Below are positions 47,590 to 59,600 of a stretch of 64,000 nucleotides of DNA, one piece after another. The stretch lies in NCBI GenBank assembly GCA_023229665.1, contig JALNYW010000001.1, positions 720,088 to 784,087 on the forward strand, in the 5' to 3' direction. The first letter of the stretch is position 1; each line of letters opens with the position of its first letter. The notes beneath the pieces are model-generated. The model was not told the DNA's origin and searched no databases. It was given only the letters and a program-made list of their open reading frames with translations. Source of the DNA: Patescibacteria group bacterium. GTDB taxonomy: Bacteria > Patescibacteriota > Patescibacteriia > 2-12-FULL-60-25. The position numbers were made by a program, and so were the translations under genes.

Positions 47590-50103
47590 ATGAATCTGTG
47601 CGCTCTCTATAAAAAAATGTACCACTCCTCGCCGACCAAACCTCGTTTCTCCGTAAGGAAGCGTCTGTTTGGCGCTGCCATTACCGCCTCCATTTCCTTC
47701 GCGGCCCCATGGCTCTTCATGAGCCTCCCCGCCCATGCGGCGGATGGCACCGGCACGAATACAGTCTCTCCAGCCATCGCCGGCATCAGTTCAATCAGTA
47801 ATTCCTTCACATTCACCTTTACGGCGAGCGAATCCATGGCAAGCGGAGAAATCTCCATCACGGTGCCTCCTGATTGGAGCGCTCCCCAGGGTGTGGCGGG
47901 CACGGCCGGATACGTGACGGCTGTGAGCGATGGCGGGCTACTGGGCACGGAGCTGGATGCGGCCGAAAATACGACGGCCTGGTTTGGCGGCAGCGCCTGT
48001 TCAAACGGGCTGACAACGGATGGCTCCACGAAATTTGAAGGAAACCTCTCCATCAAATGCGCAAATAGCGACGAAGTCGGAGGCGATCGATTTTACAAAG
48101 CCATACCGGCTTCCAACTGGAGTACGTATACCACGGTCTCATTTTGGATCCGCGCCAGCGCCGATATTGCGAACAACCGTGTATTCTTCGGTCATGACGA
48201 ATCGGCAACGTTTGCCAGCCCGGCCGACAACACCGTCGGCCCTCTGGTCGCGAATACCTGGAAACACGTCACCATGACTCTCGCGGGAGCCGTGGGCGCA
48301 AGAGATGCCGTACAAAGTTTTGGATTTATTTATCGAAACAGCTCAATCGCGCTTGATAACGTGGACATCTACGTTGACGACTTCCTCATCGGTCCCGGCC
48401 TTCCATACTTTCCTGGAAACGGGGATGTGCGTATGCGCCTTATGCAACTAACGAGTGGCCAACAGGTAACCGTTCTCTACGGCTCCGGCGGCGGCTCGAG
48501 TGCCTCCACCGCTCCTTCGGTTTATGGAAACAGCGTCTTTACTACGAAAACCCGCAGCTCCTCCGCAGGAGGTCTGGCCACGATCGGATCTTCACCGACC
48601 ATTAGCATTTCCGCAGAAGTCCCCTCCAATGTCCCACCGCTCGTCAATATAAAAAAAATCGTCACTCCGCCGAGCTTGCCGACTGGCCCAGGCCCCATCA
48701 CTTTTAACTATACCCTTACAAACCCCGGCAGGATCGCGATGAGCGATGTGACGCTTACCGATGACCAATGCGACAACATACGTTTCGTATCCGGCGACGA
48801 AAATAACAACGAATTGATAGAAACGAACGAAATCTGGACTTATGTCTGCGACGGCACGATTTCGCAAAGTTCTTTAAGTTTTGCCAGAGCGCATGCGACC
48901 GGGAACGGCATGGAAGCTTTCGATACCGTGATTACCGAGGTGGTGGTTGGCAAACCCATCATCCCGCCACATATCCATCTCACAAGAACTCCCGAGCCGC
49001 CAAGCCTTCCCTTCGGAGGCGGGAGGGTGACCTATATCAACTACGTAAGCAATCCCGGAACAGAACCGCTGAAGAATGTGGCCGTCGTAAGCGACGAGTG
49101 CACCGCCGTGAAATATACCGGCGGCGACCTGAATCAAAATTCTATACTCGAACCAAATGAAACATGGACGTACATCTGTAGCGCCACCATTTCCAAAACG
49201 ACCTTGAGTACGGCGGTCGCGACCGGTGTGGCCAATGGCCACGTCGCGCTTGATCCGACGATCGCTCTGGTCCTGGTTGCTGATACGCCCCTACCGGAAG
49301 CCATCGAGCCCTACGGCACGGCTGATGCGCTCGCCAACTCGCCCAATATCACCGCCGACAAGGGACTCCTGCCTCCAGCCGACCGAGCTCGCGCCAAATG
49401 CGCCCCGGGAACGCGCATACGGCTAGCGGATGAAGAGGCGGTGACTCATACCAGCAACCCCGTGTATTATTGCGGTGAGAATGGAAAACGGTACGTTTTT
49501 CCGGATGAAGCAACCTATTACAGTTGGTACCCAAACTTTTCAGGAATTGTGACTTTGAACGCCGCGGAACTCGAAGCTATTCCGATTGGCGGCAACGTAA
49601 CCTACCGCCCAGGGAGCCACCTGATCAAAACCCCGTCTGACTCGAAAGTGTATGCCGTGGCAAAAGGAGGCGTTCTGCGCTGGGTCGTCGGCGAGATAAC
49701 GGCTGAGAGACTCTATGGACAGAACTGGAGCACAGAGGTGCGCGATATCTCCGAGTCATTGTTCGCGAATTATAGGATCGGGCCCGTCATTACCCCGCCC
49801 GACGCTATTCCCGAAATAGCTCCCCATCCCTCTACGGCTCCTATCGCATCGTCAAACCCTTCGCCTTCCTGCACACGCGGCGCCACCTTCACACGCTTCT
49901 TAACGACGGGGAGCGCCGACGCTCAAGTACGTCCCCTACAAAACCTTCTGCAGTGCTTGGGCTTCTTCCCCTCGGACATAACGGCATCGGGATTCTTCGG
50001 CTCAGCCACAAAAGATGCGGTCAAGAAATTCCAGGCCGCCAATGGGATCAGTCCGGCTGGACATGTCGGACCGGCTACTCGCGAGGCGTTGAATCGTTAT
50101 TAG
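47590..50103 (+). CDS. Secreted surface protein with DUF11-like repeats and peptidoglycan-binding domain
   Basis: 837 residues. Signal peptide about 1-50 (ending LPAHAADG), a beta-sandwich N-domain with a lectin-like part, two tandem 100-residue repeats of the DUF11 type (LTNPGRIAMSDVTLTDDQC and VSNPGTEPLKNVAVVSDEC), a Patescibacteria-type module (GKRYVFPDEATYYSWY, VLRWVVGEITAERLYG), and a C-terminal peptidoglycan-binding domain (VRPLQNLLQCLGFFPS ... VGPATREALNRY). GAGG lies 4 nt before the ATG. Probably cell-wall bound and surface exposed. Confidence 0.88.
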   Translation: MNLCALYKKMYHSSPTKPRFSVRKRLFGAAITASISFAAPWLFMSLPAHAADGTGTNTVSPAIAGISSISNSFTFTFTASESMASGEISITVPPDWSAPQGVAGTAGYVTAVSDGGLLGTELDAAENTTAWFGGSACSNGLTTDGSTKFEGNLSIKCANSDEVGGDRFYKAIPASNWSTYTTVSFWIRASADIANNRVFFGHDESATFASPADNTVGPLVANTWKHVTMTLAGAVGARDAVQSFGFIYRNSSIALDNVDIYVDDFLIGPGLPYFPGNGDVRMRLMQLTSGQQVTVLYGSGGGSSASTAPSVYGNSVFTTKTRSSSAGGLATIGSSPTISISAEVPSNVPPLVNIKKIVTPPSLPTGPGPITFNYTLTNPGRIAMSDVTLTDDQCDNIRFVSGDENNNELIETNEIWTYVCDGTISQSSLSFARAHATGNGMEAFDTVITEVVVGKPIIPPHIHLTRTPEPPSLPFGGGRVTYINYVSNPGTEPLKNVAVVSDECTAVKYTGGDLNQNSILEPNETWTYICSATISKTTLSTAVATGVANGHVALDPTIALVLVADTPLPEAIEPYGTADALANSPNITADKGLLPPADRARAKCAPGTRIRLADEEAVTHTSNPVYYCGENGKRYVFPDEATYYSWYPNFSGIVTLNAAELEAIPIGGNVTYRPGSHLIKTPSDSKVYAVAKGGVLRWVVGEITAERLYGQNWSTEVRDISESLFANYRIGPVITPPDAIPEIAPHPSTAPIASSNPSPSCTRGATFTRFLTTGSADAQVRPLQNLLQCLGFFPSDITASGFFGSATKDAVKKFQAANGISPAGHVGPATREALNRY

Positions 50104-50121
50104 AAACCGTCACACTCAACA

Positions 50122-50146
50122 AAAAACCGCCTCTTCGGCGGTTTTT
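50122..50146. terminator. Bidirectional terminator
   Basis: AAAAACCGCC/GGCGGTTTTT with a 5-nt loop; serves the surface protein gene on the plus strand and the tRNA-Ala transcript on the minus strand. Confidence 0.9.
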
Positions 50147-50151
50147 CTTTA

Positions 50152-50227
50152 TGGTGGACCCTAACGGGATCGAACCGTTGACCTCTTCCATGCCATGGAA
50201 GCGCTCTACCAGCTGAGCTAAGGGCCC
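50152..50227 (-). tRNA. tRNA-Ala (anticodon GGC)
   Basis: 76 nt. Acceptor GGGCCCT with AGGGTCC (one G-U pair), discriminator A, encoded CCA. The anticodon stem CTTCC/GGAAG holds loop ATGGCAT, giving GGC. D-loop AGCTCAGCTGGTAGAG and T-loop GTTCGATCC are standard. The 137 nt upstream (50228-50364) hold its promoter region and no gene. Confidence 0.96.
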
Positions 50228-50364
50228 GAGGAATGAGAGCACGGACAAGCTGCTTGTCCGATGCCGAGTGACGAGGGTACTCAGTTGCGTAGCAACGGAG
50301 GGCCCTCAAAAGCAGGAGAATGATGCCAAATACCCTGATTTTCGTCAATGCCGTACTATTTAAG

Positions 50365-50390
50365 AAAACCCCGCCGAATGGCGGGGTTTT
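50365..50390 (-). terminator. Terminator of the 53556-50394 unit
   Basis: AAAACCCCGCC/GGCGGGGTTTT, 11-bp perfect stem with GAAT loop, 4 bp past the stop of the coiled-coil gene. Confidence 0.9.
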
Positions 50391-50393
50391 GAT

Positions 50394-51101
50394 TTAGTTC
50401 CAGGCCTCAAAAGCGGCGAGTCGGTAACGGCGCACGCCGGCGAAGCGGTCAAAACGCTTGCGCTCCCCTTGAATCTGGCGAAACGCGTGCAAAAGTCGGG
50501 CTAATTGGGCTGGATCCGTATGCTCCGGATGCAATCCCGCGATTAGGCGCTCCCAATACTCCCCGGCTTCGTCCCAACGCGTCGCCACCTCTTGTTCTCC
50601 GTCCTCATCGTCCATCACATCCGAAATAACGGACTCCTCGGCTGACGGCTCGATCTGTACCTCAACCGTCGCCGGGCGACTCGCGGAACGTGGGGCCGGC
50701 ATTTCCACCTGCGGCACCTCGACGCCACGCAACCGCAGCTCGGAAGCCAGCATCTCAAGCCGCTCATTCCTCAATTCATGGTCTTCGCCTTCCGAGTGAT
50801 GAGCATGCCGCAGCCAATCATGCCATTCATTCTTCAACTTCAGCGTTGGTTGTTCGGAAATGGTAAGTCGGGCAAGCCCGCGGCGCGCAGAAGCCAGCTC
50901 ATCTCGCACCAAGGCCAATTCGGACAAGAGAACCGTGTCTGAATCATCCTCCAAACGCTTTAAAACGCGCTCCAAGCGTGCTTTCAAGTTTTTTTGATGA
51001 GTGAGCTGTTGTTTAAGCAAAGCCGCCGCCTCGGCACGCAAGAGCCTGCGCATCTTCAACAGATGCGAGCGCGAGTCAGGGACGGCGGATCGCTTTGACA
51101 C
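50394..51101 (-). CDS. Coiled-coil hypothetical protein
   Basis: About 235 residues, helical throughout: a Leu/Lys-rich coiled coil (LLKQQLTHQKNLKARLERVLKRL), a second helical segment with HHSEGEDHELRNERLEML, an acidic linker and a C-terminal helix bundle ending RRYRLAAFEAWN. Not recognised. The longest frame would overlap the upstream gene by 160 bp. A GTG at 51101 follows the preceding TAA directly (TAATGTG) and suits coupled translation; the first ATG is at 51053. The true start is uncertain between these. Confidence 0.7.
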   Translation of the reverse strand: MSKRSAVPDSRSHLLKMRRLLRAEAAALLKQQLTHQKNLKARLERVLKRLEDDSDTVLLSELALVRDELASARRGLARLTISEQPTLKLKNEWHDWLRHAHHSEGEDHELRNERLEMLASELRLRGVEVPQVEMPAPRSASRPATVEVQIEPSAEESVISDVMDDEDGEQEVATRWDEAGEYWERLIAGLHPEHTDPAQLARLLHAFRQIQGERKRFDRFAGVRRYRLAAFEAWN

Positions 51102-51102
51102 A

Positions 51103-53556
51103 TTAACGGGATACCGGGTTCGTGTCGGTCGGGGTACGAATCGGTTCAGCCACCGGCTCCGGTAATCCGCCGGCCGGCTTCTCCCCTTCGGCCTTGGCCG
51201 CCTGGACGATTTGCAGCCGCTGTTGGACGGCCTGGTTATCCGGGAAACGCGAGGCCAAATCATTCAACAAAGCCAGAGCTTCATCCAAACGGTTACGCTC
51301 TTCGTACATCGCCGCCAAATACCACTTGGCATTCACATTGCCCGCATCGCGGCGCACGACTTCCTCCATCACGTTCAGCGACAGGTCTTTTTGATTATCG
51401 CGATAAAGCAAGATCGAGAGCTCAAACGCCACGCCGATATCCTGCTGGTTCAAACGGTATACATTCGCCAATTCAACGATGGCGTCTTTCAACTTATTCT
51501 GGCGTTCATACACGATGCCGAGGTAATAACGCGCCGGCAAATAATCCGCCTTCGCATCACGCGTACGCTTTAAGACCTCTTCGGCCATCGCCAGATTGGA
51601 TTCCATGTCGGCCTTGGCCGCATCACGCACCGCCTTATCTTCGTTATTCAGTTGCGTACGGAAGGCATCGGAACGCAAAAGGTATAATTTGCCGATTTCA
51701 CCAAGGAAAACCGGGTTGTTCGGCTCGCGCTTCAAGGCCTCGCTATAATTCGCGATGGCGAATTCATCCGCGCCCCGCGTGAATGAGGCGATGCTCTGAT
51801 AAATCACGGCCAAGTTGGAGAAGTTGTCGGCATTTCCCGGATTGGTGCTCGAGGCCACCAAGGCCACGTCCACGGCATTCTTGATTTCGTTTTGAATCGT
51901 GGCCGCCTCCTCTTGCGTCGGTTGCTTTTGGATGAGTTGGGCGGCTTTGATCAAATGTGCCTGGGACAAATTACGCGCATACATGTCGATATACGGATTC
52001 AAACGGCGCGCACGCTGGAGCGACGCGATGACTTCATCCACCGGACGGCCTTGGCGGAAGGCATTTACGCCCTGGCTAAAAATCACGTCGGACGTAAGCC
52101 GCTGACCGGCCAACCAGAAGCCTGAAATGCCTGCGATGCTCACGACCACCAATAAGGTCACCAACACTTCAAAGGTGTATTTGCTGCGCTTTTCATCCAT
52201 GACCCAGGCCGGCCCGCTTGTCATGGCCCCCATCAATCCCAAAAGCAGGAACCAGGCCGTCAAATGGCTCACGTTGAAATTATAGAAGAACGTCGTGAAG
52301 GTAAACGTTGCCCAGGCCACGAAAATCGCGACGTAGGCATACCAGGCATCATCATTCTTTTCACGGAGAAGATGGCTGGCCGACTTCACGAGAACGGACA
52401 CCAACCAGACCAACCACAAGGCGATGCCCAGAATACCGGTCGTGGCGAGCAAGGTCAGGAATTGGGAGAACCCCCGGTCAAACCGGACATTCCAAAACGG
52501 CGAAGCGTTTACCAGCGGATCGCGATACTTGGCATAGTCGTAAATCCACGTACCGGGACCGGATCCAAGCAAAGGCATGTCACGCAACGCTTGCTTCGCA
52601 ATCACCCATGAAGCCACGGCAGACGGGGCGACTTCGGCGGGCAATTCCACCTTCAAGGGTGTCGGATAAATAAGGAGAAGGACGGAAACGAGGACAAGAA
52701 TGGCCGGAATGCCGTACTTCGCGGGATGGCCAACTTTGAGGCCGCGTTTTAAGCCAATCAAAACCGTAAGCGAAGTACCGAAGATCAAAGCGGCCCAGGC
52801 CACCCAGTAATCGGTCAAAAGCAATACCAACAAGGCCACGATTCCCGTCGCCCAAACCAAGATACGCGCCGCGATTCCCAATGGCTTTGCCGACCCAAGC
52901 ACACAGGCATTGTGGCGGCAGCCATGGAACGCCAAGCCGGCCGCAACCACCAAAGGCGCCACCATATATACGGATAAGCTGAAAATGCTGCCTATCGTTG
53001 AAAACGTGCGTGTTTTGGTGATGGAAGCGGGTAAAATATGCCACCCCATCAACTGGAACAGTCCATACAAACCGATCAAGAACGAAGAGGCGAGGAAGCT
53101 CAGCAACAAATCATATACCTGCCCGATCGTACGCACGCGGTTCACGGCAATGACATAGAGCGCATACAGGGCGAGCAAGGTCGAAAAAGCCCAGGGCATT
53201 TGTCCGAGCACGCCAACCAAGGACAAGTACCGATCCACCGAGAACAGGGAGAGGACGCCATACCCAAGCACGACCACGGTCGTCACGATATGGAACCACC
53301 CACGCTGTAAACTGAAGGATTTCAAGGCAACAGCGCGCCCGATCCAAGCCACCAAGCCGATGCCGGCCAGAAAAAACAACAACGTCTGCTTGGGCAATTC
53401 AATAGCGTCTATGCTCGCGCTCGTGAAAAACAACGGGACAAGGAAAACCGCGGCGTGGAGACAAACGTCCATGACGATCTCCATGATCTTGGCGAGCTGC
53501 GGATGCACCTTTGGCGTATCAGGGTGCAAGGCGGGAGAAGACATGGTGGGCTGCAT
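51103..53556 (-). CDS. O-antigen ligase-type protein with C-terminal TPR domain
   Basis: 817 residues. About 12-13 membrane spans (residues 30-500) with the Wzy/WaaL pattern (SWVIAKQALRDMPLLGSGPGTWIYDYAKYRD, then RGFSQFLTLLATTGILG), followed by a soluble region with five to six TPR-like repeats (NPGNADNFSNLAVIYQ, NPVFLGEIGKLYL, ARYYLGIVYERQNKLKDA) and a Pro/Glu tail. TPR fusions to this family are common in Gram-positive-like and CPR bacteria. The TATACT box ends 12 nt before the ATG. Second such ligase in the window; followed by a coupled coiled-coil gene. Confidence 0.9.
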   Translation of the reverse strand: MQPTMSSPALHPDTPKVHPQLAKIMEIVMDVCLHAAVFLVPLFFTSASIDAIELPKQTLLFFLAGIGLVAWIGRAVALKSFSLQRGWFHIVTTVVVLGYGVLSLFSVDRYLSLVGVLGQMPWAFSTLLALYALYVIAVNRVRTIGQVYDLLLSFLASSFLIGLYGLFQLMGWHILPASITKTRTFSTIGSIFSLSVYMVAPLVVAAGLAFHGCRHNACVLGSAKPLGIAARILVWATGIVALLVLLLTDYWVAWAALIFGTSLTVLIGLKRGLKVGHPAKYGIPAILVLVSVLLLIYPTPLKVELPAEVAPSAVASWVIAKQALRDMPLLGSGPGTWIYDYAKYRDPLVNASPFWNVRFDRGFSQFLTLLATTGILGIALWLVWLVSVLVKSASHLLREKNDDAWYAYVAIFVAWATFTFTTFFYNFNVSHLTAWFLLLGLMGAMTSGPAWVMDEKRSKYTFEVLVTLLVVVSIAGISGFWLAGQRLTSDVIFSQGVNAFRQGRPVDEVIASLQRARRLNPYIDMYARNLSQAHLIKAAQLIQKQPTQEEAATIQNEIKNAVDVALVASSTNPGNADNFSNLAVIYQSIASFTRGADEFAIANYSEALKREPNNPVFLGEIGKLYLLRSDAFRTQLNNEDKAVRDAAKADMESNLAMAEEVLKRTRDAKADYLPARYYLGIVYERQNKLKDAIVELANVYRLNQQDIGVAFELSILLYRDNQKDLSLNVMEEVVRRDAGNVNAKWYLAAMYEERNRLDEALALLNDLASRFPDNQAVQQRLQIVQAAKAEGEKPAGGLPEPVAEPIRTPTDTNPVSR

Positions 53557-53606
53557 ATATTTTTCCGAAGTATAACACGTTCACCGCGTATCTCATTGTG
53601 TAAAAG

Positions 53607-56600
53607 TTAGATGCTTTCTCCCCCGCTTCCAAGATCAATGAATCCTCCGTCTGCCGACGTATCTACTATTGGCAATGGTTCAGGTACTGGCTCTGCTACG
53701 GGTTCGGTTGTCGGCGCAGGTTCCGTCGTACCGGTTCCCGTGTCGGCCGGGGGCGTTTCCGTTACGGGCTCGGTCGTAACGTCCGGTTCGGTGCTGCTCC
53801 CCGTAACCACGCCGCCCATCGCCGGACCGACACCGGTCGTCGGATCAACCGGGCCAAAGGTTCCGTCCGAATTATGGAGGATATCCCCTGTTTGTGTCGG
53901 CTGCGCAGACCAGGCAAAGCGGAGGTCGCGCGCAAATGTGTCGCGCATCACGATATCGAAGCCCGTATCCGTGACATTCTCTATCCACCAAGTGCCCGCA
54001 TCGCCATAGGGAACCGCTTTCACGTTCGGATAAGCGCCCAAGGACGGGAAGGCGACATGCACCTTCTTCGAACCGCTCGCGATATCGGCAAAACCGAGCT
54101 TCTCCGTGCGCGTATCCGTGCCGCCCGTCGGCGCGGAGATCGTCTGCGTCGCGCCAAACGAGCCGTTCCAATGAGGCGCCACGAACGTTTCGACCATGCC
54201 GATGTCTGCGCCATCATAGGATTCGAGTGCGATACCGATCACATACCCATTTTCCGTCGCTTTCGTCGCCACGCCGGCCGTGTCAGACACGACGAGCAAG
54301 TCACCGATATGCACCGAACCCATCACCTTGGTCGGTACGCGGCCGGACAAAGCGATCGGATACGTATCCGTCGCATTGCGGCCCAAGAGGAAGCCCGGCT
54401 TGGTCGAGACGATACCCATCACCGGCGCCGAACCCTTCACCGCCTTGGCGACGCCATACAAACCGTCCGCGCTCGGCATCACCAAGTCGCCGGCTTCAAG
54501 TTCATGCTCCGAGAAATACCGTTCCGCCAAATCGTAACTGGTTTGCGCCTGCCAACCGTCGGCATTGGTGGAAATGTACTGGCTCGTGCTCGAAGAATTA
54601 TCGACGAATACGTAGTACTGATTCTGCGCCACGCCGCGCGCCGACGGATACAAGCGGCCGACCACGGACAAATCGCCCGTAACCTGGACCATGCCGTCTT
54701 GGCCAACCGTGAACAGGTTCGTGCCGGATGACGAACGGATGGCAAAGAGCGAGTTCGTGGCCGAAACCATGTCATTCAACAACGTGAAGTCGCGGTGGAC
54801 CGCTGTGGAAGAAACCGAATCCCATGCGCTGCCGCGGAAGGTCAGACCCCATGAGTCTGCCGTCACGGACGTGGAAGAGGCCGTGGAAGTCGCTTCCACA
54901 AGGAGATGGTCCGTTAAGATGGCGAGCGTGCCGTCGGTCTGGAGCGTCGCGCCCGCGTAGTAGCCGACATTCACAAAGGCTTCGATCGTACTCGTCGTAT
55001 CGGCATTATCCAACGCATATCCCACGATCATGCCCGGTTTCGTGGCTTTCATCGCATACCCTGGGATGCGCGCGGAGGTCAGGCGGTCACCGATGCGGAC
55101 CGGACCATTTTCCATCGAAAGCTTGGTCGGGACGCGGCCGGCAAGGGCGACCGCGACTTCGGTCGAAGACGGGTTCGGCGTACCGAGCTCAAGTCCAGGC
55201 TGCGTGGAGACGATACCGATAAGGGTCGGGTCATACGGAACTCCCGTGCTCTTCATGACCGTCGAGGAAACCGCCGGATCCGTCACCAACAAATCCCCTG
55301 GTTCAAATGCACCCGAAATGACGTAGCGTTCCGCAAGGTCGAAGAACCCGGCGGTAATCGTTCCGTCCGCGACAATACTGCGTCCCGCGGCGCCCGCACC
55401 ACACGTTCCCGCCGTGCTTTCATCGTCAACACACAAGCCACCCTTACTCGTACCCGAGGCGTATTCAAGAATCATGGTCCAACGGTCGCGGTTTGCGTTT
55501 GGCGAGGCGTCATCTGAAACGAGAATGGAATCGGTCCACACGCCCCAAGCGGTGAACGGCGAGGCCGAAGACGTGTACGTATTCATGATGCGCGCTGCCG
55601 GCAAACCGCTCGTGATGGATATATCCAACGCATAGCTATCATGGCTTGCAAGGTTCGGTTTATCGCCCAGCAAAAGCCTGTCCATATACGCGCCGCCGAA
55701 TGAAGAGAGCACATGATCAGCGGTTCCGGTCGCACTGGGCGTCGTACCGATCAATACACTGTCGATATACGCGCCCCAAGACGTGGTGAGTGAGGTCGGC
55801 GCCGAATTCACGATCGAAACCGTCGCCGAGGTGCTGCTGGCGCCGAAATTCGACGGACCCTGGGAAAGAATGCCTCCCGGACCCACGGACAATCCTCCAA
55901 AAAACCCATTACGTGAGACATGAAGGTCGGTATTCACGTTCAAGACCCCGATATCGGCGGAACCGGCATGCAAGGTCGGCGTTCGCAGGCCGCCAAGGTC
56001 ATACACTACAAGGCTCGCGGACTGCGTTTGGATCAAACTCGTACCAACGATATCAAGATCGGTGTTGGAAACGCCGGAAGATCCAAAGGTCTTCACGAAG
56101 ACCGGGCTTCTCGGATCGGAAATGTCGTATTGACCGACATCGCTTGAATTTCCGATAAACAACGAGTCGCCGGCCACCACCACCCCCGTCGAACCGGTGC
56201 CTCCCGTTACTCCTGCCGTGGTCGTGGCCACCGGAGTCGGGCTCGTCGCGCTCCGAATGTCGATGGTAAGCAACGAGTCAAGACCAGTATCAACCATATA
56301 CAGGCTCGTCTCATTCGCGGCCAAACGACCCAAGCTCGAATACCCCGTCAATGTTTTTGTTAACACCATGAGCGTCGGATCGGTAACATCAACCACATAC
56401 AAAACGTTTCCACCGGTCACGTAGGCTGCTCCTCCTTTGACGAGTACGCCATACTTACGCGATCCGGAAAGCGACAACGAATCGAGGAAACGGGGATTGC
56501 GCGGATCGCTTACGTCTATGGCATGTAATCCTGCCGCATCCGCCGCAAAGAGCGTGGAACCCTGGATGGTTAATCCATCCGTACCGCTGCCAGAGAAGCC

Positions 56601-59600
56601 GTTCAAGGTGCTGAGGAGGATGGGTTTACGCTTATTCGAAATATCATAGATATTCAATCCTCCGCCGAAGGCGAACACGTAGATATATCGGCCATTGACC
56701 AAGGGCGTCCATGACGAACTTAGCGACACGGAAGACATGACCTCCGGCGCGGTGCGATCTGAGATATCAATAACGTCGAAACCCGTAGAGTAGTATGAAC
56801 GAACGACGGTGTCCCCTTGCGCGTCCATCGGAGAGTTGCCGGAGCTTCCGGAGGAAATCGAGGCGCTCGTAATCGTCTGCGGCACTGCCAAATTCACTCT
56901 GGACCCGCTCGCAGTATTGAATCCGAGCAAATTGGAGACGAATAAGTTCGTCGTGGTGGCGTTCGTGCTTGTGACGTCCGAGAAATACCCGTCCCAACGC
57001 AGGGAGGCTGAGCCAAGGCTGAACAGATCATCTGCTGATGGCGTGATGCTTGAATTTACCTGGCCTCCAAACGTAATGAAGTCCGCGGCATCTCCCAAAG
57101 TGATGACGCCCGATCCCCCGTTCACCGGATCAAGCGAGATGTTGCCTGCCGTCGTGTACAACGTCATCAATCCGCTCGCACTGATATTCATCGTTGAGGC
57201 GGAACTTAGATCCAGCGCGCCAACCGAGGTGCCGATTGTTGAGTTTCCACCCGCAAGAATCGTGAGTTTGTTCCCCACGGTAATGTCAAAATTCGCGTTA
57301 CCGGCCGTGGTGATTGCGCTTCCGGAAAAGGTCGCCGAAGCCGTATTCGTATCAAATCCTCCCGCCGTAAAGGACTTGCCCAGGAGACGGCTCTGCGCAA
57401 TCACGCCATAGCCATCAAAATCCGCCGTCAACGGACAGGTCCCGTTAATTTGGAGGTCATCAATACAGATACCGTTCGCTACTCCGGAGTTATGGTTCAC
57501 GACCATGGAGTTGTTGCTCGTTCCCGTCGGCTCCTGGTTGCCAAGCCCGCCTACGGCGAGAGCGTTCGTATAAATGCCCCAGTTCGTGTTCGAGCTATTG
57601 AAGCTAAGTTGCGTATTCACGAAACGCGCCGTGGTCGAACCCGAATCCGAGACGACATCAATGCCTCCGACAGAACGAATCCCCTGCTGACCGACGGCCA
57701 ATCCGCCCAAAATCTCCACGCTTTGCATGAAGCTCGAATTTTTCCAGGCCTGGATGGTGCCTGCGCGTACGGTCGCGGCGCTCAATGCGGTCGTTTCGAC
57801 TCCGCCAAGGTCGAAAATATGGAGCCTGGCGTTTGTGGAATCCAGGACATAGGCGTAACGGCCTTCCACATAAATCTCGTCGAACTTTTCCGTCGCGGAC
57901 GGGGTCGTGAGGGTGTACTTCACCGGCGCACGGGGGTTTAGAATATCCATCACGAAGATGCGTCCCGTGGACGTGGCCGTATAGGCATACCGGCCGCTCA
58001 CAAAGAGGTTGGTTGTGGTGGCCCCAAGCGGCGTGGAGGTGACGAAATAGCTCTGTGCCGGGTTGGTGATTTCGTAAACGTCGAAGGAGGCGCCGAAATA
58101 TGAGCTACCCCAATTTCCAGCCGTATAGAGATAGTTCTCCTGGGTCGTGAAATCGTAGGAGAAAACTGATCCATTGATGAATCCGGCCAAACGCGGGACG
58201 CCAGGATTCGACACGTCAATCACGCGCATCGTTGAGATGCCTGCCTGCAAATACACGAAGCTCCCCTGGACGGCGATGCCAGGAACGGTCGAGCCGCCGA
58301 GTTCCATCGTGGAAAGCAGGCGGAGCATGCTCTGTCCGGGCGCTTCCTCGATTCGATAGATCGAGAAGTCGGGGTTGCTGCCTTTCACGTAGAGGTATTG
58401 TCCGGCCACACGGACGCTCTGGATGCCGGTCAGCCCGCCCAGGGTATAGCTGGTGACGCTGGCCTTGTTTCTCATATCAATAACGACGAGATCGCCGGTT
58501 CCGGTCGCCGCAACGAATATTTTGTCGCCTTGCACGTCGAATTGGTCGGCGCCGTTCACGAAATATTGCTGCGTGGTCGTCGGGGATGAGGGATCTGAAA
58601 TGTCGTAGACCGTGATTTCATCCGTCCCGAACTGGCCATCGCTCAGGACGTACGCCTGGTTTCCGCGCACCAGAACTTGCCGCGGATTCGTGAACGTCTG
58701 GACGCTCGAAGCGGCGGTAATGGTCCGATCGCCGTTAATGAGGGAAAGAACGGCTTGGGAATCAAGTTTGGTGGTTGTCGCGGCACCCGCGAACAGGCGC
58801 GTGGTCGAAGCAAGGCCGCTCACGGACAGGTTGGTCGCGGTCACATTCGTTGCCGTCACGGTCTGAAGTAGCGTGCCGCCCAACACCGTAAAGGTGGAGG
58901 TGACGGTCGAGCTCGCGCCAATAAATCCTCCATACAACTGAAGCGTGGTCGTAGCAAAACTCCCCTTCGCGGAGACGGTCGCGAGCGTACTCGTGCTGAG
59001 CGGGGCGCCATCTGCGGGACAGTTGGTACCGTTTACGAGACACACCAAGCGGCCGCCGACAAAGAGCTGGGTCGTGGAGGCGATGCCACTTACGTACAGA
59101 TTAGTCGTAGTGGCATTGGTCGTCGTTCCATTGGTGGCAAGCAGGTTGATGAAGTGGCCCGAAAAAATACGATCGCTCGTGGAGCCTAACGAATAGGTCG
59201 AATCCGCCGTCGGGCGTAAGTTACCCGACGTATCGATAAACCAACGCGAACTCCCGCCGGTGACAAAGTTGAGGTTGCTGGAGGTAATCGTTCCGATAGA
59301 TCCTTCCCCGCTGGCCGTAAAGAGCCTCAAGTCCGTGCTCGCGTCACGAACGGTGAGCGATTGGTTTGTGGAGCCGCTGCTGATCACCACTCTGGTTGAG
59401 CTCACGGTATTCGAAACATTGATATTGGTGGCCGTAACGTTGGTCGCCGTCACGGCCTGCAAGAGCGTGCCGCCCAACACCGTAAAGGTGGAGGTGACGG
59501 TCGAGCTCGCGCCAATAAAGCCGCCGTATAACTGGATCGTCGTGGTCGCGAATGAACCTCGTGCCGTGACTTCTGCGAGCGTCGAAGTTGTTTGAGCGCT

